From the NCBI RefSeq assembly GCF_022682495.2, contig NC_071398.1, positions 8,872,934 through 8,936,933 of the forward strand: a DNA stretch of 64,000 nt. The letters run 5' to 3'. The translations under genes and the position numbers were made by a program. The notes beneath the pieces are model-generated. The model was given only the letters and a program-made list of their open reading frames with translations. It did no database searches and was not told the DNA's origin. This stretch comes from Desmodus rotundus. Taxonomy: Eukaryota > Chordata > Mammalia > Chiroptera > Phyllostomidae. Positions within the stretch are counted from its first letter, which is position 1, and each line of letters starts with the position of its first letter. Shown here in pieces: positions 36,370 through 46,541 of the stretch.

Positions 36370-39030
36370 GCCTAAGTATCTCTGACTCTCCGTCTGTGCT
36401 TGTGCCGTTTCTGCTGGCGGTGCTGCGTTCTTTCTCCCACGGTATTGTCTATCGAAATCCTACCCACCTTTCAGTTCATCTTCGTTCACGAAACTCTTCT
36501 AAGATCCTTTGGCAGAGGCATTTAATACTGTCTTCTCTGTTAGACCACAGTGCTCTGGAGATCGTAAATCATTTTTTAATTACCCTTGTGTCCGTCATCA
36601 GTTCTTGGTCCATCAATTAGATGATACTAGGTACTTAGAATATTTGGTAAGTGGCCACATACAGTAGCTAATACTTACTGTATTCTTACTACGTGGGGGT
36701 TACTCGGTTAGGTGGGAGGTGGGGGTGGCAAAAGAAGAATAAGATGTGCTCTTTAGCATTACATGCTCCTCTGTGTTGTTGCCTATACCTACAAATAAAA
36801 CATTTTTTTTTGTCTTCAAATTCATTAGAATTTATGTGCTAACTCTGTATTGTTCCCTAAATGCATGCATGGGTGGAGAAGGGAGATGAGGTGGATTGTG
36901 AAACTTTAAGAGGAATAGTGCTCATCTCTATGTAAGCGCTGGTCTATTTGCTGTGTTTCCAACACGTGGCATGGCGAGACTGAGGTGTTTGCATGGAGCA
37001 GGATAGGGGTGGGTTGGGAGCAGTATTTATCCAAACAATGAATTTCCAGTACTTCAGAGAAGAACACTAAATACGCTCAGTGAAGCAGAGTTATTGAGTA
37101 AGGTGAGCACAACGTCTGAAGCACAGTATAGTGCTCAGTGACTAGTTGTTAGAGAGGAAGAAGGAGGGACAGAGACGAGCCAAGGCAATGAAGGTGTCTG
37201 AATAAACAGAAGCTGCTAGGAGCAAGACCAAAATGGGGTCAGCAAATGTGAACCAAAATTGGAGACCAGCGAGGCCAACGAGATATTCCTCTTACAATTA
37301 ATATTTTATTAACAATAATATAACAACCTAATGTGTTTCTCTCCTTGCACCAGGCACCTCACATATATTAACACATTTATTATTTAGAAGAGCCCTTAAT
37401 TATAGTACCATTATAATTACTTTACAGATGGAGAAATTAAGGTTCAGAGGGAAAAGAAGCTGGCCGAAGCTCACTGAGCCAGCAAATGGTACGTAGTACC
37501 CTGTCCTCTCTGGGGCAGGGTGTCCCCGAACTGTTCGGGATGACTTCCTAAATGACACAGACGCCTGGCATGCCCAGGCCTCGTCCCCTCCACTCCCTGT
37601 TTTCAGGGGACGGTTCTTGTCCTCGCCACCAATCCTCCTCAAGCATGGGTGCACTGTCTCTTTCTGGTTTTCTGCTTAAGGGGTTTTTCTCCGAAGGACC
37701 GTTGCCTTCCTACAGACTCAGCCCAGAGATGCAAGGGAGCAGTCCTTCACTAGCAGGGGTGGGGGTTGGTTGAAAAATGCGCCCAACTTCTGCCCTGGAG
37801 CCGGACGTTTCTGAGGCACCTTCTCAGAAGCTCCCCGGTGGCATTGAGCACCGGTTGGCCCAGAAGGAGGCAGTGTTGTTACCCAGCTGGCATGTTTCCT
37901 TGTCTGTTTTCCTCCCACCCCTCCACAGGGCTGCCTCTGATACCCACACTCAGCTCCTTGTCTCAGGCTCTGCTGTCACAGGGGCCCAAATCTGGACACC
38001 AGTGTGTTGTGCCCATCTGTCACCTCGAGTTCAGACCCCTGTGGGATCTGACAGGACCACCAGGTATCTGCAACTGCACAGCCAGCAATGTCATCGCTCG
38101 AGAATTACACCTCATATAAGAGAAGATGTGTTTTGGGAAGAATCAGGAAGTTGGGTTGGATGGTTTGAATGGCACCTTGTTCTTTACTGAAAACCAAGAA
38201 AATGTACGGAGGATTAACCGGAGCCTCGCAGCAGTCGCTGCTAGAACCTGCCTGCCCTTCATGTCCTGGGGGTGTATTAATTCCTTTAAGCCCAATAAAA
38301 TCTTGCCATCATGTTTAAACTTCAACTCCTCCCGCCTCCCCAACCCTAAACCCCACAGCCATCTCTTTTGATGTTTAGGTGGTTAGAATCATCTGGAGCT
38401 TTCTCCTTTCCTCATCTACGTTCCTGTAATGGGGACGCGTGGGACTGATTTCTAGGCAGTGGTGCTTACTTAAGGAGAAAAGTTGAGAGAAAATGAGGGC
38501 AACTGTGGGCGCTGCACCGCTCAGAAAGCACAGAAAGCACAGAAAGCGCTTCTGGATGGCTGAGGGGGTCATACATGTCAGTGGACACCAGGGGGCAGCC
38601 TGACACCAGCTCTGGGGAAGACGGCCGCTGGTCTCTGCTGCTGCTGCTGCCTCCTTTTCCTCCTTAGTGCCCAGAGAGTGAAATTCAACAGTTTTGTGGA
38701 AGCCGACTGATTTTTTTTTCTTTTTCTTTATGGAGGACTTGAGCGAGGGACCAGGTTCTCTCTGCAGCACATCACAGAAAGCGCGCGTCTTTGCATCTCA
38801 CCTCTGAGGGCCTTTTGATTACAGGGAAGAGGCACCAATTCCAAACACGGTGCGTCCAAGGAGGGCGGGGAGTCACCTCCCTTCCTCTGTCATTTCAAGT
38901 GCTGTCAAAGGCCGGCTGTGTGTGGGAGAGACAGCACAGAGCTCCTCCTGGAAGGGAGTGGAGTGTACTGCTCCTTTGCAGGAGTTCTCCTTTTGCCTGT
39001 CTGACCCCATCCAGTCCCATGACTTTCAGT
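36370..39030. other. Intergenic, no gene seen
   Basis: A MIR-like patch may lie at about 37300-37480. A GCT trinucleotide run of about seven units lies near 38634-38650. Otherwise nothing recognised. Confidence 0.45.
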
Positions 39031-39055
39031 AGTATTTCTAAGGAAGGTAACTCTT

Positions 39056-39256
39056 TTCTGTTTTTTAAAAGATTTTACAAATTTATCTTTAGAGAGAGGG
39101 GGAGGGAGAAAGAGAGGAAGAGAAATATCAATCAATTGCCTTTTGCAACTGGAGACCCAGTCTGCAACCCAGGCATGTGCCCTGACTGGGAATCGAACTG
39201 GCGACCTTTTGGTTTGCAGGCCGGCACTCAATCCACTGAGACACACCAGCCAGGGC
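39056..39256 (-). mobile_element. Ves SINE with perfect 18-bp target duplication
   Basis: Tail TTTTTTAAAAGATTTTACAA at left, head ending ACACACCAGCCAGGGC at right. CTAAGGAAGGTAACTCTT occurs exactly at 39038-39055 and 39256-39273; the first C may belong to the SINE head. Confidence 0.95.
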
Positions 39257-39889
39257 TAAGGAAGGTAACTCTTAATTCAGTACTTCAACCCCAAACATCT
39301 CCCAGAATCCCAGATTTGTGTATTTCTATACCCAATTATCTAGCTGATATCTCACGTCGACATCTCAAATCTGGCCAAAGAGAACTATTTCTAACCCCTG
39401 ACATCTGCTTCACTCCTACGGCCTAATTGTCTTATCCCAATAGCAGCCAGCACCCCTCCCATAACAGCTCAAGCCCCAAACTCACCAACAATGCCTCTCC
39501 CCTCTCTTTTCTCACCTCCCACCTTTATTCAACTCACATGCATGTTCTGTGAAGGTACATCCATCTCTGCTGCCACCTCCACTCTCATCTCTTAGCTAGA
39601 AGCCTGCTGCAACCCTCTTACTGGACTCTGCACTCCCACCTGCCTGGGTGAGCTTCCGGAGGGGTACAGATCGCTCCTCTGCTTCACACTCTCCAGGGGA
39701 TTCTACTGCCCCTGTCACACATTCACAGGCCGTGACGAATGTGCAAGGTCCTACCCACGGCCCGCTGCTCCCACCTCGTCTCACACCACTCTCCTCCTCG
39801 CTCTTGGTTCCAGACACCTTGGTCTTCTCGCTGTTCTTCAGCCGCCTTAGCCCTTGGCACCAAATCTTTTCTCCCACTCTTGTTGTCTC

Positions 39890-40215
39890 ATCTCTGGTCT
39901 TTACGTGGATAGCCCTTCACGTCATTCTTGTCTCAGCTGAAATGTCACCTCTCAGAAAGAGCTTTTCCGGTCAGTCCAACCGTAGTAGTCACCCACTCGC
40001 TCTCATGACCCTCTATTTTTAATTCTCTGTGGGCACTGATGCCAGATGCATTTTCCTCCCTTAGGTGTTTGTTGGTTTATTGCCTATCTTCCTCCACTAG
40101 AATGTAGGTTCCATGAGGGGGAGGATCACGTCTGCTCTGGGTACTCAGCCGCATCCCGGTGACTAAGCTGGACACATGAAAGGTGCTCAGTGAATATTTG
40201 TTGAATAAAGAAATG
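39890..40215 (+). repeat. L2 3'-end fragment
   Basis: GTCTCAGCTGAAATGTCACC, ACTAGAATGTAGGTTCCATG and GGTGCTCAGTGAATATTTGT in order, the sense 3' end of L2. Confidence 0.8.
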
Positions 40216-40323
40216 ATTAAAGGGGTAGAAATACCACATCTGACCCTGCTAAGGGTGGGCTGCAGGGCTCTCTACTAAGACAGTCTTTCCTTGAGTGGAT
40301 GAGGTGGAGGTCAGGCTGCCTCC

Positions 40324-40528
40324 CAGGGGGGTCCAACCTTTTGGCGTCTCTGGGCCACACTGGAAGAAGAAGAGTTGTCTTGGGCCACACATTCAGTACA
40401 TTGCAACACGAAATCACACACAAAAAACCCCACTCATGTTTTAAGTAAATTTACGATTTTGTGTTGGGTCGTATTCACAGCCATCCTGGGCTGCCTGTGG
40501 CCCACAGGCTGTAGGTTGGACACCCCTG
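40324..40528. mobile_element. hAT-like MITE
   Basis: 205 bp with inverted ends CAGGGGGGTCCAACCT and, reverse complemented, CAGGGGTGTCCAACCT. The interior repeats GGGCCACAC twice. The 8-bp flanks do not match, so the duplication has decayed or the ends are off by a base or two. Confidence 0.75.
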
Positions 40529-40529
40529 C

Positions 40530-41455
40530 GTGGCACCTGGTTTGAAAATCTGGACTTGCTATTTCAGAAACAAGCTAAGCCTGGCATGTCGATTCTACCT
40601 TACTGTGCTTTAGGTTTTATCTATATGAGGTCACAATGACAGACCCAGACTCTAGGATGCTAATGCACTATTCATAGCTGGCCAGGAAAGGTCGCCAAAT
40701 AAATACTTGGACGTCTACTAAGAAGGGAGATTAGTGGGAGCCTTGACTTTGTGTTCACCCAGATCCAAGGATGTGGGAGCGTTTTTATCCCCTTTGAATT
40801 CCTCTGTTGCTCTGGGATTCCCATGTGCTCCTAAGCTTCAATGTCTCGATTATATGCTAAGAGTCCCTCCCCCCTCCCCTACATTTGGGTCAGCCTGTAC
40901 CAAAGGAGAAGGTTATCTTGGCTGTTAAACCTTTGGCTTGGTGTCTTTTGAAGAGCGCATTTTGCATTTTGTTATGTCAGGATTGTAATTAGATCCGTTA
41001 ATTAAGGGAAGAATGAACTTTTTCCCAAACTCTGTACCTCTTTGAATTTTTGATAAGTTTGCTTAGGTTGCTGCTGACCTTTGCTAAGGGGTATGCCACT
41101 GCTCATTAATTGGCAAATTTTAATGAGGAGAGTTGATGAATGTGCTGGCCTTGACAATAAATAAAGCTGGCTACTGCCCCAGGCCTTACCACCCTCGGCT
41201 GCTCCGCAGCGTGTGGCATTTCTTGCTCAGTGACCGCGAGACATGGGGCGCTCAGCTGACACTCTACCTTGAGACTGAGCTGGGGCCTCCATAACCAGGA
41301 GCTGTTCTGAATTGCTCCTCATCCACCATCTGATTGTGTTTTCACAGTACACTCCATATGCCTGCTTTAGGGAGGGGAAACTGAGGCACAGTGTGAGTGG
41401 GAACTTGCAGAAGGTCATATAGCTAGTTAATAATTATGACAATAATAATGATAAT
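40530..41455. other. Intergenic, includes an AT-rich repeat-free segment
   Basis: The stretch 40930-41170 is AT-rich without a recognisable repeat and includes GCTCATTAATTGGCAAATTT. No gene recognised. Confidence 0.4.
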
Positions 41456-41459
41456 AATA

Positions 41460-41655
41460 ATGGCTATTTAACTGGGTTTTACTTAGGTGCTAGGCACTCT
41501 CCCAAGCTCAGACCAGCCCTCTGAGCTAGGCACTGCCTTTGTCCCCATTCCACAGTGGGGTCCTGGAGACAGAGGGAGGTACAGCAATTTGTCCAAAGTC
41601 ACACAGCTTACACAGAGAAGAAGCAGGATTTAAACCCAGGCAGCAGGTACTAGAA
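41460..41655 (-). repeat. MIR-like fragment
   Basis: Contains GCTAGGCACTCTCCCAAGCT and GTCCAAAGTCACACAGCTTA, with GATTTAAACCCAGG at the end; the usual MIR/tRNA-SINE core wording. Confidence 0.65.
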
Positions 41656-41778
41656 ACAAGACTCTCCGCCATACTAACTGGGTGGCAGGCCAGAATCCCA
41701 GCTAAGGTCTGCTCCATTCCAAAGCCTCTCCTCCTCGTCTTCGTCCATTGCCTCACTGACGGAGACACACTCAGGGAA

Positions 41779-41806
41779 TGTGTGTGTGTGTTTGTGTGTG
41801 TGTGTT
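41779..41806. repeat. TG microsatellite, one interruption
   Basis: TG repeat broken by TTT. Confidence 0.9.
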
Positions 41807-42258
41807 TCTGTGTTTGAACTTGGAATGTTTTAACTCCGTGGGCACAGTTCATTCTTCTAGAGTTATAGCAACATCTAGAATAGTCTCAGGTGATTGCAGG
41901 CATTTAGAGTACAGAGAAGAATGAAATTTGGTCAGAGAGACAGAAACACACACACAACCCTCAAAGATTTCTTTCCTTTTCTCTTTTAAAATATGGATCT
42001 CCACTGCCCCTCAAAAAACCTAGTGAGCTGTGACACTTCAGATTATAATGAGAGGCACAATATTTAACAGATAGAATTGAGTGATGAAAAATTTACTTAG
42101 TGAGCAGAGTCTGAGAGGTAAATTTTGACTTTATAGCTGTACTTGCTATGATGCTTTGGATTATAATGAGCGAGGGGGTATCTTCTGTTTGGGAGTGTTG
42201 TAGGAAAATGGAGCAAGTCATAGGTAACTTCTCACTGCTTCTTTTAAAAGTCCTCCAA

Positions 42259-42484
42259 GCCCTGGCTAGTGTGGCTCAGTGGACTGAGCACTGACCTGCA
42301 AACTGAAAGGTCTCTGGTTCAGTTCCCAGTCAGGGCACATACCTGGGTTGTGGGCCAGGTTCCCAGTAAGGGGAGTTCGAGAGGCAACTGATTGATGTTG
42401 TCTCTCGTGCATCAATGTTTCTCTCTCTTTCTTCCTCCCTTCCCCTCTGTCTCCAAAAATAAATAAAGGAATCTTAAAAAAAAA
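42259..42484 (+). mobile_element. Ves SINE with exact 14-bp target duplication
   Basis: Starts GCCCTGGCTAGTGTGGCTCA and ends in AATAAATAAAGGAATCTTAA plus A's. TAAAAGTCCTCCAA occurs at 42245-42258 and 42485-42498. Confidence 0.95.
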
Positions 42485-42498
42485 TAAAAGTCCTCCAA

Positions 42499-43755
42499 AA
42501 TACTAGGCCTTTTAGCAATTGTAAAATATAGGGCTAACATCACTTTGTCCCTTGCTTAAACAGTTACACTCCTTTTAATAACCTACAACCATAACAACTG
42601 TAAAAAACAATTACAGAATAGTCACCAGTTTAAAATACACACCAGCATTCATGGTGATGATGAGCATTCCCCATTTTTGGCTGAAGGCATCCTTTCTAGC
42701 AAAGTGACACTATTATTAGAAATTCTGCCTTTGAAGCTTGCCTTAAGTGACTTCTTAGAAGTGTCTTCATACTGTTGGTAGAGACAATGTGACATCCCTG
42801 GGTCGCTGGGTCACGTGGGGAAAAGCTGTTTACATTCCCCCCTCCTCATGTCTTAGTTCTCTGCTTTACAGAGGAGAGGTGCCGAGGCGGGGGGGTGTTG
42901 GTGTCTTGATCCGGGTGCTACTTAGTAAGCACTTGGGTGAAGTATACTGACCGCGATTCCCAAAAGAAATCTGGGCATTTGAATATGTGTCCTATGATAC
43001 ATAGTGAGAGCCGTTTCACCCATAGGTCTGTGGGCTTGGCCTGTAGTACCTGGAAGGGCCTTCATTTCACATATGCAGAGGAGGGGAAGTCACACTTGAT
43101 GTCAGAGTCAGATCAGGAGCTCAGGTGTCTGAGTCTCAGAAAACAAGATTTCTGATAAAAACAATATCTCCTGTGCTCTTGGAAAAGGTTATTATAAACT
43201 GGGATCGTGGGGAGGAGTGAAATGCAAACTCTTCTACAAGGCATGGCCTTGCTCTTTTCTGGGGAGGTTGAAAGAGTTGGTTATAAAGGTGAGAAAGGGG
43301 AGCTGCGATCGTCCAGGGGAGATCTAAGGGTGTTTCACAGGGAGGGGGGCAGAGTCTGTGTGGAGCCTGGGAAACGGGATTAGATTTCTGCTTCTAGGTC
43401 TGTGTTTCCTACGCCATCAAAGACCTTCCCCCCCCTATGCTGAAATGTGGATGAAAAGAGGAAAACACATCCTCAGGAGTCCAGGGTGTGGAGACCTTCA
43501 TGTGTTCTGTTTTCTTCTGAGCTCCTGCTGCAGAGTGAAGAAAGAGGGCATTTCATCTTTTTGAAAAAAGAAATCCTGAAAAGAGCAAAGCCATAAATGT
43601 CTTAGAAAGAAAATAAACTAAAAAACAAAATCCAGAAATTCTGTGAATATTTCATTTCCATTCTGGATACTGAATAAATCAGCAAATTGGTACCATTAGG
43701 CGCCACAGTGCTGGCGAGGAGGTGGACTGGTTTCCCAGGGAGTTCTCAAGTTTAA
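42499..43755. other. Intergenic, no gene seen
   Basis: No coding, RNA or clear repeat signal beyond G- and C-rich short runs near 42889 and 43428. Confidence 0.45.
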
Positions 43756-43769
43756 AATGCAGGAGGGTA

Positions 43770-43997
43770 GCCCTGACCGGCGTGGCCCAGTGGGTTGGGT
43801 GCTATCCTGCAAAGCGAAAGGTGGCTGGTTCAATTACTGCTCAGGGCACATGCCTGGGTTGTGGATTTGGTCCCCAGCAGGGGTGTGTGCATGGAGCAGC
43901 CAACTGATGTTTCTCTTGCACATCGATGTTGCTCTCCCTCTTTCTCTCTCCCTCTGCTCCTCTCTCTCTAAAAATAAATAAATGAAATGTTTAAAAG
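43770..43997 (+). mobile_element. Ves SINE with 12-bp target duplication
   Basis: Starts GCCCTGACCGGCGTGGCCCA, ends with AAAAATAAATAAATGAAATG. AATGCAGGAGGG occurs at 43756-43767 and 43998-44009. Confidence 0.95.
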
Positions 43998-44164
43998 AAT
44001 GCAGGAGGGCTATAAAGCCACATGGTTATTGCAAATGGGACACAGCAGCCCTGTCTTCCAGGAGAAGAACCAAAACGTTTTATGGATGCTGAATCCAGAA
44101 GTAAGGGCCCACTTTCCAAGTCCTGAAGTGGTGCCTATTAAGGTTTATTAAAAACAGCCCTTCC

Positions 44165-44570
44165 TCCACAGCAGCCTCCGAGGTGCGGCAGCTGTGGCTC
44201 TCCACTGCCCATGGTTGTGGGCCTCAACAAGGGCCACAAGGTGGCAAAGAATGTGAGCAAACCGAGGCCCAGCCGCCGCTGCGGGTGCCTCACCAAGCAT
44301 ACCAAGTTCGTGGGGGACACAATCCGAGAGGGGTGTGGCTTTGCCCCCTATGAATGGTGCACCATTGAGCTGCCCAATGTCTCTAAGGACCAGAGGGCCC
44401 GGAAATTCATCCAGAAAAGCGCGGGGGCACACATCCATGCCAAGAGGAAGAGAGAGGAGCTGAGCAATGCCCTGCAGCCGTGAGGAAGGCAGCAGCCAGA
44501 AGGACTGAGCCCCATCCCCTCTGTGTAATAAAACCTGTGTGGGGGAAAAAACCCCAGGAAAAAAAAAAGC
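44165..44570 (+). pseudogene. RPL36 processed pseudogene
   Basis: Intronless copy of the large-subunit ribosomal protein L36 mRNA. A 90-codon frame from 44211 reads [20 protein letters not shown] onward and ends with [13 protein letters not shown]. The original ATG position is GTG at 44194 and a one-base deletion shifts the first codons. Single-base deletions near 44473 and 44498 destroy the C-terminus, although the original TGA context survives at 44506. AATAAA at 44527-44532 is followed by an A-rich tail. Many Arg codons are lost (for example RRRGR reads RRCGC). Confidence 0.92.
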
Positions 44571-45075
44571 GTAGCTCTCCTTGTTCATCCTTTCTCCTTC
44601 AAATTCCTCTCCAGGACCATTACGTAGACCCATGAGCCCCTTTTTGTCCCAGTCAGCATTTCAACTGAATTAATGTGGATGACACTTATGACATTGTCTC
44701 TTGAAAAGACACATTGTTTCGTGGAACGAAGCCTGGCATTTGGCAGGGGCCAAGTCTTAGTTCAAATTCTCCCAACAGAGGCTCAGACATGAACTTGGCC
44801 AGGCAGTTCATTTGAGAAGTGACAGCTGGAAGCAGGAATGAGGGAGTGGGGGAGAACCAGATAGGGAACACGGGAAATCCAATGCAAATGTCACCCAGGT
44901 CGCTGCTGTGGAGGATGAAGGTTTGAGTCGGCTGAGAACTCCCGAGAAGATTACAGAATGCCTCTCAGAGGTTTTCGTCTGCAAGGAGGGATGCTGGCGT
45001 GTTCGTCCACAGAGCTCATTCCCCTTGGTGGAGGGTTGCTCCTGTGATCTACGACAGGTCCTGCAGAAAGTAGAA
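44571..45075. other. Intergenic, no gene seen
   Basis: No recognised gene or clear repeat. Confidence 0.45.
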
Positions 45076-45079
45076 AAAA

Positions 45080-45720
45080 GTTAAGTGCACTGATGGACAT
45101 TAGATGGTTTTGATACTTTGGCTACTAAAAACAGCTGCCATAAACATTCACGTGGAAGTCTTCATGTAGACATATGCCTTCATTTCTTCTGAGTGAATCC
45201 CTAGGAGTGAAATGGCCGGGTCATGTGGTGGGTGAACAGTGAACATTCGGAGGTGCCGTCAAAGTGTTTTCCAAAGTCATGGTCACGTTTTACATGCTCA
45301 CCAGCCACCTGTGAGGGTTCCAGTTGCTGCCTGTCTCACGGACACTTGCATTGCCAGTCTAGCCGTGTAAGTGGGTGTGTAGAATTTCTCCCCGTGGTCT
45401 TATCTGCAGTTCCCTAAAAAGTAGCATCTTTTCAAATGCCCACCTGTATGTTTTCTTTGATGAAGCATTTGATCAGATATTTTGATTATTGTTTTTCTTT
45501 TTTCTCCAGTGTGTTGTTTGTCATCTTCTTTGTGAGTTCCTTACATATCCTGGCGGCAAATCCTTTGTCTGATATATGTATTGTGAATATTTTATCACTG
45601 ACCGTGGCTTGCCTTTCCATTTTCTTGACAGTGTGTTTGGAAGAGCAAAAGTTTTAAAAAATGTTTATTTTCAAAAATAATTTATGCTTTTGTTGTCCTA
45701 TGTTAGATAGATTATCTTAA
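45080..45720 (-). mobile_element. L1 3'-region fragment
   Basis: Antisense L1 wording in order: CTAGGAGTGAAATGGCCGGG, TTTTCCAAAGTCATGGTCAC, CACCTGTGAGGGTTCCAGTT and AAATCCTTTGTCTGATATAT. Diverged and without open reading frame. Confidence 0.78.
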
Positions 45721-46042
45721 CCCAAGACCACTATAATTTTTCCCCTTTTTTTTTTTAGAAGTTTTATAAGTTGGCATTTAGATCTATGGTTCACTTCAAG
45801 TTTATTCTTCTATATCCTTACAATAAACTTAGGGAGAAAAAGAACAAATTATTGATATATACATATCAATATATGTATGGGTGAATCTCAAAATCATTTA
45901 TGTCAAATTACATAAGCCAGGCAAAGAAGATCTAGAAAATGCAAGCAAATCTATAGGAACAAGAAGCGTCTATTGGCTTTTGACTCAGAGGAGGCCAGGC
46001 TACAGCTTTCTACAGCTTTCTTCTGGCACCAGAGGCCTCCGA

Positions 46043-46541
46043 CCTATCACTCACGTCTAACCCCAGCGAGATCAACGTTGTGTATCTGTTCTGCCTCAGT
46101 GGGCAAGTCGGTGTCATGTCTGACCTGGCCACCAAGATCTGTCCCCTGAGTCTACCTCCCAAAATGTTTGATGGTGACATCACCAAGCAACCAGTGAGCA
46201 GAAGGGTCTGAGAATGACAGTGGCCATGGCCACTCAGAACAGACAGGCCCAGACTGAGGAGCCACCTCTGTCCTGATCCTTCACGTCCTCAAGGAGCCAC
46301 CCTTGAGGACGGCAAGAGCAGAGCAGCATTAAACACAGTGGGGAAATATCGCCGTTGGTGAGACTGTCCATATTGTCTGACAGATGTGGCCTTGATTTTT
46401 AGCCCGAGTACTCTCTGGGAATTCTAAAGGAAATTCTGGGAGCTTCCCAGACTGTGGGCTGCAGTGCTGATGCTTGCTATCACCACAGGTGACAGGAACA
46501 GTGGGCAGCTGAACATCCAGCTAGTTACCAACTACCAAGGA
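46043..46541 (+). pseudogene. RPL12 processed pseudogene, 5' part
   Basis: Intronless, strongly decayed copy of the mRNA for the large-subunit ribosomal protein L12 (uL11). Collinear landmarks: ACCCCAGCGAGATCAACGTT near the start, CAGAACAGACAGGCCCAGAC, TCAAGGAGCCACCC, CATTAAACACAGTGGG and CAGACTGTGGGCTGCAGTGC. Stops and frameshifts are frequent. The copy breaks at 46541, just past its stop-codon region, where a LINE-derived element has inserted; the 3' UTR resumes at 48862. Confidence 0.85.

Noticed and set aside
38791..39426. 211-codon plus-strand frame
   Set aside because: It runs straight through an antisense Ves SINE, so it is not a conserved protein.
44148..44633. 161-codon minus-strand frame
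   Set aside because: Shadow of the RPL36 pseudogene on the opposite strand.
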